In this document: piece by piece, positions 24,626-38,639 of the stretch
How the letters are laid out: each line of letters starts with the position of its first letter
How positions within the stretch are numbered: position 1 is the first letter of the stretch
Assembly (NCBI GenBank): GCA_018697195.1
Contig: JAGMWU010000110.1
Location: forward strand, 1 to 64,000
Direction: 5' to 3'
Length of the DNA: 64,000 bases
DNA from: Certhia americana
Lineage: Eukaryota > Chordata > Aves > Passeriformes > Certhiidae
The notes under the pieces: generated by a model
Told to the model about the DNA's origin: nothing
What the model saw: only the letters and a program-made list of their open reading frames with translations
The model's database searches: none
Translations under genes and position numbers: made by a program

Positions 24626-27600
24626 CCAGACTGATGAGTATTCCCATGAGATACAACAGCATAAGAAAAGACATAAGTAAGCAGCACCTATTTTTCCATT
24701 TTGCAGTTTTTCTTCAAAAACTCCACCCTCCCACATTTGCTACGTTCACATTCTGTGGGTAAACACTATCCAATCCCTGCATCCCTAGCCTGATACCCAT
24801 AATTGGAGATTCAGAGAGCTGGGGCTGGAACTGACATCTTCCCACCATGAAGAGGAATGAGGAGACCAGGTTAGGAAACACGGGGACAGACCCTGAATTA
24901 AACATTAGCAGCTGCTGCTGCCATCAACGGGACAGAAATGGGAACTGTGTTGTCTTGGGCCATGCAGATATTCATCAGCATATTCCTTGACATCCGAAGT
25001 GCAAAATCAGCAGCAATTAACTATTAAGGCAGCAAGAGTTGCTCTTCCTCTTTTCTTCCAGCACAGATTAAGCAGATATAAGGACAATACCTGGCCCAGG
25101 TAACGAACAGCCACAGGCAACTGCCTGTTCTAATTTTTTGCTAAAGCCAGTTCTGTACAATGGCCAAATTTAGAAACTTTCTCTCCACCTTCATAAAAAA
25201 ATGCAAGCAAATATTAGAAGTGTGAAAAAACTGCCGATAGAGGACCTCAAGTTCACATATAAAAACCAAATTAGAAGACAAGTTAGGAAAAAACTGCTTC
25301 AAGTGACCTTCATTTATCATACTGCCGTTTTTTTCTGCTCAGTAGATACTCTTTACTACAGACTATGTGAGACTAGCAAATTAACAGATTGTACTTCATA
25401 AATAAGGAAGCAAATTAGTTTTAATAGGCTAAACAATTAACCTTGAAGAACATTTCATGCTTCTAAGCTGTCGTGCTTCTAGACAAATTATTGTCAGCTC
25501 TTGGTTTTGATGAAAATACATAAAAAATGTCATTTTCTGACATAAATCTTACCTCCAAATCAAAGATTGACTCTTGATATTGAACTTTACTCTATCTGAA
25601 AGCAGAAATTAAATATATATAAATAAAAGAAATTATATACATATGAAACCTTCTAAGTATAAGAAATTTAGTTTGAATGAAGTTCTAGTCCTGAAGGAAA
25701 GAAAGTTGTTACAGATGACACCAGTTGGCTCTTCCTAATATTTAAGGTGCTATTCTATTCATAGTTGAATTCTGGCCTCTGTTTTGAAAACTTTCTTTAG
25801 AGAAATCTGAACTTCTTATTCTGTGTGGAAGTGAACTTTAAACAGATATTTTTGTTCTGATCTGAATTTCCTAATTACCAAAAATGGATCCATGTGGTGA
25901 TATTTGAATAGGATTGCACACAATTTCAAATTTCCCCAAATTTTAATTTCATTAATAGGGTTACAAGAAGTTTGCATTATACCTCATAACCATGACATGT
26001 GGAGCAAAAGACAGGATGTTGTATAGATTTTACTCTTTATCAGAAGCATAATCCCATATGCATTAAATGTTTTATTCCTAAACTTATTCCTTCCAGCATG
26101 CAGAATTAAGATTTCCAAACCTTTTTATCCTCTTCTGACCTATTAAAAATTGATGTCTGCCATTCTGAGATCATCAATCTTGCAGACATCATACCTGTTT
26201 CATGACAACAGTTTTTAACATATAATACATGATTTTTACAGTAATAAATTTTGTAAAAATAATTAATTCTTTTCATTTAGGTTGTCTTCCATTATACATA
26301 GATGTGTTTTTCAGTGAACTGTTTAGAACAAGAATTAAAACCAACATCATTGCATCCATGTTATGAACTCAGAATGCAACATCACTTAAAATAAATAATC
26401 GAGAAGCAATTTACACATTTGTTTTGCTTTGAGCTGTTAAGTCAACTTGCAGGCCCAACACAATTTCTAGTTATTTGTAAATATGCAAACATACATAAAT
26501 ATAGAGTTAACTCATGTCATCCTAGGCCAGAATGGAAAGATTAATATCCTCCCCTCATAGGGAACAGTTTGAATATCAGATTTTCTGAAGATTTCATGTG
26601 AAAATTTAAGCTTTTAACTGCTTCCTAGAAAGAGCCTCTCTATTCCTATTGACTCCAGTGAGAGTCGGAGGAAATAAATCTCTTCTGGATTCCCAGAGTC
26701 TGGAGCAGAACATTCAGGGTGGGAAGGAATACTGAGCTAGAAAATCCCTCTCAAACTAGGAAAGAGAACTTGTTACACAAGGAGAAGCCAGTGCTAGCGC
26801 ACAAAAACCCATCTGCCTTTTTGAATCTGCACCTGCTGTTCCTGATATCCTTCAAGAATCAACAGACCATTTTAATATCTATGGGCTTGATAAGGATGTA
26901 GATAGGCTGAGAATACTGAGATTCGGTTTTCTTTGAGCAGAGGAATTTTATAAAACAGGTTAATGTGTTTCACAGACTGTTTCCTTGTATGAAATGCAAA
27001 GAGGAATCTGCTGCAACCCTGCAAAATGTTTGCTCCAGTAACAGCAGTTCATTTGAGCTTTGAATATTTTCCAGGGTACTCCCCAGTGCATAATCAGAAT
27101 GGCAGCTGTCAAAGCTGCAGCAATTTCAACCCACATCAACAACAACATGATTCCCTTTGCCAAGGGAGCCCTCTTGATGTGTCCTCTCCTTTCATCGAGA
27201 CCCTGAAATTTTCCTGGGGGTAGTGCCACCTGACAACGCCTGTTGTTCTATCACAGCTGTAAGCCTTTCTACCCTTTTGCAGAAACTGCACTGCAGCAAT
27301 GCCTTCTCATAAGCTTGCCTTATGCCAGGGATGGGTGTTTTGAACAAGGATTTTTCATTGATGTGCCATGGTTGCAGTGCTAAGAACTCAAAAAGGCAGT
27401 TTCCCCACCCGCTACTGCTCTCATACCATCCATTTCTTCTGACCTGAAATTCCAACTTTCTATTCACTGCAGTTTGTTTTGCACAAATACAACACCTACC
27501 CACCAGCCTCTTCGTGATCTTGTTCTCTGGAGCCAAAATGCCATTTTCAGTGCAATAAAGAGTAGAGAAAAGTCATCTAGGACTCTGTCCTGCATGCTGG

Positions 27601-27697
27601 ATCTACCACGAGAAGGTCAAAATATTACTGAGAATTATCACAACCAACTAGCAGTAAATTACCGAATAAAAAATATCATCAGGAAAACATGTTATCA

Positions 27698-27698
<1 letters not shown>
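24626..27698. other. Unique AT-rich sequence, no gene recognised
   Basis: No gene or dispersed repeat is recognised. Opposite-strand frames at 26960-27536 (up to 114 codons) overlap each other, and neither shows a known domain. Confidence 0.5.

Positions 27699-27759
<61 letters not shown>
27699..27759. repeat. Long poly(A) tract (A48-G-A12)
   Basis: Forty-eight consecutive A from 27699 to 27746, one G, then twelve more A. The plus frame crossing it gives a run of Lys codons and should not be read as a protein. CR1 does not end in poly(A), so a tract this long is unusual for bird retroposons. I could not identify a processed gene body upstream. Confidence 0.9.
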
Positions 27760-27760
<1 letters not shown>

Positions 27761-30700
27761 TTTTCAATGCACTGACAAAAAATAAATTGTAATTAAGAAA
27801 ATATTTATTCCAAAAAATCATTTGGGCAGAAAGTAGGGTGTCCTATCTAGGAAACCTTGATTGTCCCATGTTATGTGGGTAAAGCAGATGTTTGTAGAGG
27901 TCTGGACTGATGTTGCATTTCAAGTACATCAAAATTCAAAAACATTGACTTAAGTGGGAATATTTCCAGAAAAGGCAAGGAATGTGACAATATGCAAAAT
28001 ACCATGTTCAACAGCAGCATCTTTCTGCTACTGCTTTAACAAAAAATAAAATCTGTGACTAAGCTTCTCTACTTTCATATTTCACCACTAGACTTTCACA
28101 GATTCAATTATCTTCTTTTCTTGTGTGATTGTGTTATTTGGGGAAAGAAGGTCCTTGAAATGTTTAATAAGAAGCCTGGTTCTTGGAAGAAATTTTTCTT
28201 TTGCTCTTGAAGTAGGGTTTTTGCTCCTGAAGAGCTATTTCACAGCAGAATACAAAGGAAATGCATGAAAAACAAAGGTCATTTAGCTGTTAAAGATAAA
28301 AGCCCAGAGTTTGACACATATATTTCAAATTCTTTTGCCAGATTATATCTTGAAAATCCATTTTTTCAAATCATAAATGTGTGTGTAGTTAGAGAATTAC
28401 TGAATAAACAACCCTCATTCTGAAGAAATGGAAGAAAATGCCATTATATCAAGTGAAAGAATCTAGATGAGAGGTGGGGGGCAAGAGGCTGTGGTAACAT
28501 TTTCTGAAGATAGAAAGTTTAAGAATGGTGCATTATTTGTCAATTAAATTCCAGCTTTTGGCTGGAATAGAACCCATAAAAGCACATGCACATGTTCCAA
28601 CAACAGTCACTCAGGCTAGCTAGGAATAGATAACCAGAGAATAAAATACTGTTTCTTAAATGTTTCGTTCAGTTTTGAGGAAAATACTGACATATTACCT
28701 GAGTATTGCGTTGCTAATACATCAGTAATTCATCTTTAAAACATCTCCATATTATTATTCTAATTTAAAGGAAAAGGAAACAGGCATAGATGAGAATAAG
28801 TAATCAATGAAAATGAGATAAGGCCAGTGACAAAACCAGCATTAGACCTCCTACTAGCTCTAGCTTCAACATCTTTGGTACATCAGCCAAAAGCCTGTAA
28901 AAGCATCTGCCTCTTTTATTAATTCACTTAGATATGATTTAAATACCATACCTTGAAATCAAACTTTAGAGTTCATACTGTCTATGCAGTCTTTGAAAAA
29001 TATTCAACCATAAACAATCACTTCAAAAAAATCACAGTCACTGTGAAATTTGAAACAGTAAGAACAGTTTGCCCTTGAAGAGGAGTAAAAAGTCTTTAGC
29101 AGCACTAAAGCTTTTTTTTAATAAAAATTACATGGCTCAGGAGTAATTACAAGATTAAATTTTCATACCAAGGTTTTGTCACCCCCAAAGTACTTTAAAT
29201 TAAATGTGTTACCATAAGTTTCCACAAAGGAGTTCCTGCCCTGTAATCAAGGGCATCCAAGTTTTCTCTTAGCAACATGTAACAGCAATGCTGAAACTTG
29301 AAGAGCTAAAAGTAAACTGAGAATGAACACTTCACCCAGTCAGAATTTCACTCCATCAGAATTTCTGCATCTTCAAATCCTGTAGGGCATGTATATGATA
29401 CCCTCATCCCCTTCCCAAGGCACAAGTAAAAGGCATCCCAAACTGTCATCATTTTCTACATAAACAGGAGAACTATCTAACTTAACAAATTGCAATTAGG
29501 AAAGCTGTTGGGTTAGTGAATATTTGCAGATGTGAAGAGTAGTGCAATGAACCCATGCAGGCAGGTAACAGCACAGGAGTGTGCCCAGTGCAAGTTCCAG
29601 GGCACGCCCAGTACACCTTCACACTTTCTCCATCCTACCTACTCTACACAATCCAGGAAGGGAAGGGTGGAAGAGAGGAGGACATGGCTGTTCAAGGGGG
29701 TTGAGCTGTTGGAGCGACACTTCCGTGGAGAACAGCTACAATAATTGCAGAAGAGTGAAGAGAGCTGTTGCTGGAAGGACCTCTCCTGTTCCCAGCAGAT
29801 GACCAGGAAAAGGCACAAGGGAGAAGAACGGCAACCATGGGCACCTCAGCAGTGACCAGAACATCCTTATTCTTCCTGGCCACAAAAGGGTTCAGAGCAC
29901 TCCTTCTTTGGAACCACAGTGGCATCTGTTGGGGTGGACTCTGCCACACTCCTAACGCACACATAAGCCACATGCACCATGGTTATTTTCAGAACCCAGT
30001 ACTAAGAGCCTTTGATTGTTCATGCCACAGTTGTAAATGTCTATATATGTGGGTTTGGTAAGTCTCTCCCTCCTAATTGGGCTGCCCTCCCAATGTGCCT
30101 TGTTCTAGTAATATGAATCAGAAAGTTGGGGTTTTTTTACGGTGTGTTTTTAACTGCAAGTAACCATCACACATGGATGTGTTGAGACTTAGGCCTTCAT
30201 ATTAATTTCTCTGTTGACACATTGGTTTGTAATTCATTTGGTACATAACACAGAAGAGAACAGCAAGTGTTCTTGATCATGAGCTTGGCCAGAGCTAATG
30301 AGAAGGGATTTTTCTCCACAAATTTGATCTGCTGAAGGTACATTCTGTGAAAAGCAATCACTCCACACTTGCAGCTATTCTGCTCAAACCATCCAAAAAC
30401 TACATGCCTACAGTTTGTGCAGCAATGAGCCCAACTTGAGAGCCCTCCTGAGAGGCAGGATATGTTTATTCAGGCTCAAGAAACTACGATTTTTGATTAC
30501 TTCATCTTGCTGGCTGAGCAGTTTGGTGTCTGCACAGGCTGAAGTATAAGGGAACTTTCTGCAAGAGGTAATCTTTTTCAAGTAATGGAACTAGTGAACT
30601 GAAGAACAGGTCACTAAAAATAACAGAAAGGAGTTTGTTTTCATGTGTAAAGATGAAAATGTAAAGACTTCCTGCAAAAATAGACTGAAAGATACCAAAA

Positions 30701-31576
30701 TTAGAATTGCAATTTCTTGCTGCTGTAGTAGATTTTTCCTCATCCTCAGAAAATCTTTAATAATTTAGCAAAACAGTACAAAGGAATTAGAGAACTGTAA
30801 GCAACTACATGCTCCTGAAGCATGTGCCCACTGCTTCTGCTTAGAACTTCTGTTTATCAAGTTCAGGCCTTGTGCTTTGCAGATATATAAGATAATGTAA
30901 AGTGAATAGAGGAGAGTTCATTTTCACTATATTCATGAAGACCTTGCTGTGATTTTTTTTTACAGTTTTGGAAAGCCCTCGGATTTGTTTCAAATTGTGT
31001 TTTTAAGATTTGAGGGAGTAACATCAGGAGATATTATTTTAAGTTTCCATCTTGACTCGCATGTACTGCCCTGGGGCATGAGGTTATTCAGAACACTAAG
31101 GATTTGGGGCTATATTTGCTAGAGCAGCATTGCTTCAGCCTTGTATCACTTTCTTCTGGGTATAGTGCCATCTAAGCAACCACTAGGCCAGTTCTTTGGT
31201 AGAGGTGGTGGAGAAAAGAAATCTTTTTGTTACTGCATTGAAAACAATTTTTAAGAATCACAGAGCTCAAAGACTCACCTGAGCTCTAACCTGTCTTCTT
31301 ACAATTTACAGTGAAAAACTGGAATAAATACACAGTCTGCAAAGTTTTAAGTAGAGGGCATTGCTTTCTGTTTGACAGAAACTGAATGTAGTTAAAGTTA
31401 ATGGCTGAATGACATAGCCTCCTTTTCAGCTCTTGATACAATTGAAAGTACTTTCATTCCTAGATGCAACTTCATGTGTGAAAATCAATCATTTTGCCTT
31501 ATTTTTATTTCCATTTTTTCTAATAAGAATTTTAAAAATTCAGTAGCATTTATGCAGAGTGTTACTCTTCACTTTC
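27760..31576. other. Unique sequence, no gene recognised
   Basis: About 3.8 kb. A somewhat GC-richer patch at 29530-30060 has overlapping frames of 70-97 codons on both strands without a recognisable domain. The rest is AT-rich with nothing seen. Confidence 0.5.
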
Positions 31577-32665
31577 ACAGAATCACAGGATACACTGACT
31601 TGGACACACAGGAAACATCAGAATCCAACTCCTGGCTCAGCACAGCACCAGCCTCAAGAGACACACCATGTGCCCAAGAACATTGCCCAAATATTTTTTT
31701 TATTCTGTCAGCTGGTGCTGTGACCAGCTCTCTGGAGAGCTGTTCAGTGCCCAGCCTACCTCTGGGTGAAGAATGTTCTTCTAATACCCAACTTTAACCT
31801 CCCCTGACACAGCTTCAGGCCATTCCCTTGGGTCCTGTCACTGCCAGCACAGAGAAGAGATCAGTGTCTGCCCCTGCTCTTCCCCTCATGAGGAAGGTGT
31901 AACTGCAGTGAGCTCTCCCCTCAGTCTCCTCCAGGCTGCACAGACCAAGTGACCTCAGCCACTCCTCACACGGCTTCCCCTCAAGGCCCTTCACCATCCT
32001 CGTGCCCTCCTTTGGACACTCTCTGACAGCTCAATGACTTTTTTGTGCTATGTCACCCAGACCTGTCCCCAGCACTGGAGCTGAGGCTGCCCCAGTGCAG
32101 AGCAGAGCAGGACAATCCCCTCCCTTGCCCAGCTGTGATGCTGTGCCTGATGTCCCCAGGGCACAGGGGCCCTCCTGGCTATCAGGGCACTGCTGGATCA
32201 TCTCCAATTTGACATCCACCAGGAACCCCAGACTAGAACCCTTTCCTGGACTCATTTCTGCTTTCCAGACTCTTTTTTCCCAGTCTGTCTGTACATCCAG
32301 AGTTGCCCCATCCCAGGTGCAGAATCCAGCACTTGCTCTTGTTGAATTTCATATAGTTTGTGCCTGCTCATCTCTCTCATTTGTCAAGGTCTCTCTGCAG
32401 GGCCTCCCTGCCCTGGAGGGAGTCAACAGCTCCTCCCAGTTTTGTATCATCTGTGAACTTGCTTAGTATCCTGCCCAGTCCTGTTTCCAAGCCATTTATG
32501 AGGATGTTGAAGAGCACAGGGCTGAGGATGGAGCCCTGTGGAACCCCACTAGTGACAGGTGACCAGTCTGATGTCCCCCCATTCACTGTAACCCTTTGTG
32601 CCTGACCCCTGAGCCAGCTGCTCACCCATCACATGATGTGTTTATCCAGCTGTGTGCTGCACACC
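31577..32665 (-). mobile_element. CR1 LINE, RT to 3' end
   Basis: This is a minus-strand CR1 copy. Its 3' end is at 31577 ('cacagaatcacaggatac', the CR1 tail reversed), and it extends upstream into the reverse transcriptase. The minus frame at 32377-32625 gives 82 codons with [17 protein letters not shown] (RT block) and [10 protein letters not shown], where the usual F-A-D-D active site reads F-T-D-D. The next frame (31815-31997) matches the CR1 at 6820-7000 almost residue for residue. Other frames here, including the 138-codon plus frame at 32050-32466, are antisense or shifted products of the same element. It is interrupted upstream by an LTR at 32670-33305 and resumes at 33306. Confidence 0.92.
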
Positions 32666-32669
32666 ATCC

Positions 32670-33305
32670 TAGGGTGCCTTCCTGCTGCTTGTATCCCCAG
32701 CTGTCTGTGCTGTTAGTGCTGGATGTTGAGTTCTGCACCTTCCAGGCTGGTTCCCACAGCAAATGGGGGAAGAAGACGCATTTTGTTTCCAGAGGCTGTG
32801 CTTGCTCCTCCGCATTCCTGTCCCGGGCTGTGCTGTCTGCAGCACCGACAGACAGCGGGAGACAGCTCTCTTCTGCTCTAGGTCAGGTTTTTAGCTAGCT
32901 GAGGCTGGGAAGCTCCCCGGACTGTGGCTTTTTTTAAAGCTGTTCAAACCTGCTCTGGACTGAAAGCCCAGAAAAGTACCGGGAGCTCTCACCTGTGGCA
33001 CACCGGGGCCAGGAAGTGGCATTTTCAGTGCCAGAGGGACTGATGAGAGTCTGAGCGAGCTGGGCTACAGCCCACGACAAGGACTTCCTGAATTTGCCAT
33101 CTCTTCAGAACAGCAAGAGGTTCCACTGTTTGATATTATTTATTTTACCATGTTTGTCAGTACTCTGCTTGTCAAATTAACAGCTTTTCCACTTTTCTTG
33201 GAGGAGATTTATGTCTCTAGAACTGGTGGAGGGATGGGCCACTTGAATTTGCTTTCAGAGGGACCCCTTCAGAGGTTTTCTTCAAATTTGCCCTAAACCT
33301 GCACA
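32670..33305 (-). mobile_element. LTR element inserted in CR1
   Basis: About 635 bp that splits the CR1 between the part ending 'ccagctgtgtgctg' (about 32647-32660) and the part resuming 'gggacagtattgaaagcttt' (33315-33334). On the minus strand it opens TGTGCAGGTTTAGGGCAAAT (33305-33286). It is alignable with the plus-strand sequence 63115-63471 and 63895-64000, which shares blocks such as 'gccagagggactgatgagag' (33031-33050 here). A TATA-like tttaaaaaaag lies on the minus strand near 32940. Lack of internal viral genes and the TG start suggest a solo LTR, probably ERV. The left end is uncertain by 10-40 bases, and no clean target duplication was found. Confidence 0.75.
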
Positions 33306-33735
33306 GATGCTTAGAGGGACAGTATTGAAAGCTTTACTGAAATCCAGAAAGATTACATCCACTGGCTTCCCTTGACTAGCTAGGATGGATTACCTTGTTG
33401 TAAAAAGGAATCAGGTTTGACAAGCATGACGTTCCCCTCATGTGACCAATAACTGTATTCACCAGCTTCCTGTTGGCTCAATCTCTCTGGATTCCCAACA
33501 CTACTCAAAAATCATCAAGAAAGATTTTGCAATGACATTAGCTAGCTCTTTAGGAATTCTTGGATGCATCCCATGAGGCCCCATAGATTTGTAAGTGAAG
33601 CTGAAAAGCTTCATGAAAAGATGAAGCCGCAACATGGTAATTTCCTCTGAAAATAAATCTGGGTCTTCAAGGGAGAATGCCAAGTTTCCTTGATTTGGAT
33701 GCCCTGGATCCAACCTCAACAATTTCAAACTCAAA
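33306..33735 (-). mobile_element. CR1 LINE, upstream RT part
   Basis: This is the upstream part of the minus-strand CR1 of 31577-32665, beyond the inserted LTR. The minus frame 33501-33734 contains the early RT motif YKSMGPHGMHPRIPKELANV (about 33593-33534), a hallmark of CR1. Downstream, at about 33320-33420, is the degraded stretch that normally holds the first catalytic Asp. Similarity fades above 33735. GC-richer sequence to about 33960 may still be CR1 but I cannot align it. Confidence 0.82.
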
Positions 33736-36700
33736 TTTTCAGGTCAGCATCAGAATTCCTGGAAGCCCATAGCTTTCACAGCTGCTCTCTCCCAGCAGGA
33801 ATGCCAGGAGCCAAATAGGGTCAGGAATTCCACTCTTGCAGCCTCCAAATCTCGCCTGCATAGAAAGCCAGGAAAGTTTGGTTTGGCTGGCTGTCCCAAA
33901 GTCACATATCTCCCTCTCCAATTCCAGGGTAAAACTACAAGATGGATTTTAACTGGACTGGGAAAAGAGGAAGCATCTGTCATGTATTTAAACATATTCT
34001 TTCATAAACCTTTTTAGATTTTGGAGAAAATTGCTCAACAGAGCATTTTTGTTGCATGAAATAATTTGCACTTTCTGATCAGATGAATTATAAAGGAACA
34101 AACAATGTGGGAACATATAGAATGAAGCCAATCTGATTGTGAAATGAGTTTTCAGCACATGCTCTAATATTCTATTTCAAATATTATTAAAAAAAAGCAA
34201 ACTTCTAGCACAACACAGAGTAGGCAGAAACAAAAGGCAGAAGCAATTTTAGGAGTAATTGGTTTTCAAATTAAACTTACACAAGCAGGATAAAGGTTCT
34301 GTCAAATACAACCATGCACTAAACTGAAATTTACATTCTGTATATATTTTCATCTTGAAGGCCTGTTAATGGGAAAAAATGGTAGAAGTCAAGACTTGAA
34401 GTGCTAGAAGGCAGTTAACTTAAAGCCAGCTATGAATGTTTCACAGCTGAGCTTTAGCTATGCACCATTTTCTTTCCAAGTTTGAGAAGATTTGTACTAG
34501 CTGTCATGTTTTGCAGAGTTAGTTATTTGAGTTTTAGATTGCAGCCTGGAAATTAGTAGTGGAACTTTCTTAGAGACAAATCTCATTTCTCAGACAAAAA
34601 TGATAGGAAAAAAAAAAAAAGTTGGATCTTGAAGGTCTTATTTATTTTTGTAGTCTTTATTTGCTTTAAGTCTAAATGCTTTCCAAGCTACCCCCAGGGA
34701 AAGGATTTTTCATAATTAAGAAATCTGGGAATTTGACCAAACACAGGGCAGCCGGAAAGACAAGAGGAAAAGTAGCAATAACATTAAATTACACTAAATG
34801 GGTATTTCTCTGTAAAGGAAGGAGAAAAGTACTTGACAGGAAATAAATCAGGATATTTCTACATATGACAACCGTTTTCCTAACATTTGCTGTTTCCATG
34901 CATCATCAGGGGACACATTAGAAAGAAATTAAAGAGTTTTACTTGGTCACTCATCTCTCTTTCTATAAAATATTCCATCAAAGCCAACTCAAGTGAGTTG
35001 CCACAAGCCTTCCTGTAACATTTGTGTCCGTTCACACAGCTTCAGAAACAAGGATGGTCTAAGAGAATCTAAAAAACGCTAGGGAAGTTAATAGGCAAAA
35101 ATCAGTGACATGCAAAGCACACTTGGATGAGAATGCGTGAGAGATAAAAAGGACCAAGGGATACACACACTGTGTGGAGGAAAGTATCCCACAATACTGA
35201 GCAGAGTGGGAGTTGGTGGTGGGAGATTTCACTTTCTGCAGATGCTGAGGTCTGTAGCTTGTGGTTGGGTCATTCTCTGTGTCGAAGCAAGACCTAGAAA
35301 ATTTGGAAAAAGTTGTCACAGGACCTTGGGAAAAGTAAGAAATGGGGGAGAGAGGTTTAAGAGTTAAATTTATGCCAGTTTGTGTTTATGTGACTGCCAC
35401 ACCTCTTCTGCATGAACTGACTGACGCTACAGCAAGTGAAGGTCAATGGCTGGAACCAGATGACGTTTGCTCAGTGGTGTGCTGAAGGAGGACTCTTAAC
35501 ACTTGCCCAGATATTCCCATTTACTCTTCATGATGGTGTCCTCTGGTTTGCTACCAATCTTTGGAATGCAAAACAGAAGATTACTGCCAGTGCATTGCTT
35601 TGGTGACTGAATGGTTAAGCTGTGAATATGTTTGCTCCCTCAACACTGCAAAGTAATACCCTACTATAAATAAGTCCCTCAAAAAGACATTTCACGGCAG
35701 ATATTAACAGACTTTTAGCACTGCCAAAGTTCAAGTTACTGAAAGGATCTCCATCATAATATCATAAATACCCACCTGGAGAAAGACCTCATCTTCAGTC
35801 TGAATATGCCAAAGATAGCATGCACTGCACTGTCTTCAATTGTGTGTAAGTAGATCAGGAAAGTATAAGTATGTAAAGAAGAGATGGATTACAAAATACA
35901 ATCAAAACAAAACAGCTAAAAAAATAACAGCTAAACAAAAACCCCCAAACAAATAAAAAAATCAACCATTTGGAAGGAGAAAAGAAGCAAAGCTGCCAAA
36001 AATCATACTAGCTGACCATGGACGTTTTGCACTCCAACTTCTCTTTACCTCCATGTATTTGCTGATTTCTATACATACTGTCTGCTGTTTTCACTTTATT
36101 ATTTTTCACATGCTGCTGTCACATACTGACAGGCTGAGACTGTCAGGCCATGGCTCACAGAACACATCTCCCAATGCACTTCTTCTCCAATTGCTTTGGG
36201 AAATGACAGTGCTCTTGTTCACAGACAGCCAGCTGTGACCTGTTCTGCCCTGGAGCTTTCCTCCAGCTTCCCAAGGATATATTCTCACCAGATGCAAAGA
36301 CTTTTATAATGCTCTGAACCTGTAGTGCTTGATTTGGGCAAGTCTTACTTCATTAACATGATATGAAAAAAAGAGCTCAAATCTGCCTTTGAATCTTAAA
36401 GATTCAAAAATCTTTCTCTCTTTCTTGCTCTCTCTCTTTTTGTGTCTCTCTGTCTTTCTCCCTGACAATTTTATTTTTCTCCTTTTCTTGCTTAGGATGC
36501 CATTAGCAGAGCTGTAAAGAGTCACTATGTTGTTGCCAGGAAAAGATCCTTTTGCTAACACCTGTGTTCAGAAAGTGAACATTAGAGGGCTGTCAGCCCT
36601 GATGCTGATTCCTGATGCCTGGCACCTTGCAGTTATTTAAGTCACTGTCAAGCCAATACAAAACTCTCAAGTAACAATATTTTATTCAATTTTGCATTCC

Positions 36701-38639
36701 ACTTGCACTTATTTCAGTTACAACATATTTGACACGGAAGGAGAAACTTGTCTGCTTCATGGGAAGTTTGTAATGTACCCAATTGTTTTTTGTAATGTTC
36801 ATGTAAACCATATGAGCCTGTCTGAAATTCTATGTATTAGTAGTAAAACTTGAAATCACATTAAGAAAATGACAGTAGCAAAGTGCATATTTGTAAATTT
36901 TAAGTAAGAAAGTACGATAAATTAAAAGATTTTTAGATTTATTTGATATTTTGACCTTGATATGTTCTAGAAAAAAAATTGTAGCATTTAGATTGTTTAC
37001 TTTTCAGCCTTCAAAAATTATATTCATAATGCTTTTGTACAAGGTCCTTATATCTCCATGTGTTAGAAGTGCACACTCCAGGCAATGTGTGTATTGCATC
37101 TTTTCTAATCCAAGTACATGGGAAGACGACACAGTCAGTAATTTTGCAGACTACTATTACTGCAATTTATTGTTCCTATACCACTGCAAGAAATGTCACA
37201 GAACCTGCAATATGCAAAGGCAGAGGAAAAATTACTGTCCCTGAACTAAAGAACTAACACAGTAAAGAGAAGGGATCTAGTGAAAATCACTGTATTCTAG
37301 TGAATATACTGTATTGAGTATTGCAGTCAGTATAGTCCAATACAGCCTTTCTACATTCCTACCATAAACTGATTAACCATGCTCTCCCGAAAATAACACC
37401 CCACATATTGTGTCATCTTTCACTGCTTTCAAAATTACTCATTTATCCTTCTGATAATGGACAGGCAAGAACTACAGATGGATTTAAACTTGCCAAGGGT
37501 ATATTCCTAAGCTTCCAGGAAAATGTTGTCTGGATATGAGAATATTTGAAAAATCAGGAACTCTTAAGTGTCTTTCCCAGATCATGAAGTCTGAGATTGT
37601 GATGTATTTTATCTTATGATATTAAAACATTATCACAGTACTGCATAGGCATCATAGTAGACAACTTCAAAAACGACAAGGTTCTTAAAGATTAAGAAAG
37701 TTCCCATGTTACGTTGTATAAAGGTTGTCTATCACCATACTGATTTTGTTGAAAGAAACATTCCAAAGCAGCTTCCAAAGGCCCACTCAGCATGTGTCTA
37801 CTACTTTAAACACCAGAATTTTTACAAAGTCTGCCCCTACAGTTCATACTACTTTGCATTTAAATCTGAATAAGTCTACTTAGAGAAAATAGGCAAAACT
37901 CTCCCACAAGGCATTATTTTAAGATAGGATTCATTACACTATTTTCCTCAAACAATATGTCAGGGGTGACACCCTGGCAGATTGCATGAACTGCCTTTTT
38001 TCTCAGTTATGACAGTAAAAATCAGAAATATCTCCACTGGCCTCATTGGAATTCCAGGATTTAAAGGCTGGTGAACTGTCTTCTTAGCATATGTTCACAA
38101 TAGCCTTTATTAACCCTCTGTGCACATAAAAGTGACCAAGTTGTTCACAAGGATAGGAGCAGAACCGGTATAATTAAACAAGTATTGCAGAAGTATTCCA
38201 GGTCACACACACAAAATTATTCCTCATTTTTCAAATGATTGTCACAGAGTGAGTGGGAGAAATTGCAAAAAGAACCTTTATTTTCTTAAGCTGAAATATC
38301 AAACTATTGAAGGAATTGAAAAGGTAAGGTAACTAGAAGACATATAGATGCAATCAATCATGACACAGCCAATGTAAAATTATTGGCATACATTTAAAGA
38401 ATACTGAATACTAAAAGCAAAATTGAAGAGATCTAACTGTCACCAAATTATTGTTAGTTTAGCAATATGCATGGAATAGCTGCTGTAACTAAACAAATTG
38501 CTATCAAAAGCCAAAAAAGGAGGTATAGAAATAGCAGCTTAGTTGCCTGAGGTGAACCGGGGTGGCCAGACAGGATTTCCTTTTTCAGATTTACAGTGAC
38601 GTACCTTCAACAGTGATAAGCAGACAGCTAGAGCAAGTG
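33736..38639. other. Mostly unique sequence, no gene recognised
   Basis: No exon or dispersed repeat is recognised. Simple patches are an A13 run near 34608-34620 and a pyrimidine-rich CT stretch at about 36412-36465. The longest frames (97 codons at 36951 plus) show no domain. Confidence 0.5.

Noticed and set aside
26900..27698. Possible processed pseudogene ending at the A48 tract
   Set aside because: No reading frame matched a known protein, no target duplication was found, and overlapping frames on both strands look random.
27474..27785. 103-codon frame ending in a Lys run
   Set aside because: The Lys run is the genomic A48 tract. The upstream part has no domain.
29532..30061. GC-richer patch with frames of 70-97 codons, possible exon
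   Set aside because: Several overlapping frames on both strands, none with a recognisable domain, and no clear splice sites. It could be a noncoding transcript but nothing supports it.
32050..32466. 138-codon plus frame
   Set aside because: It runs antisense through the coding part of a minus-strand CR1. The real product direction is minus.
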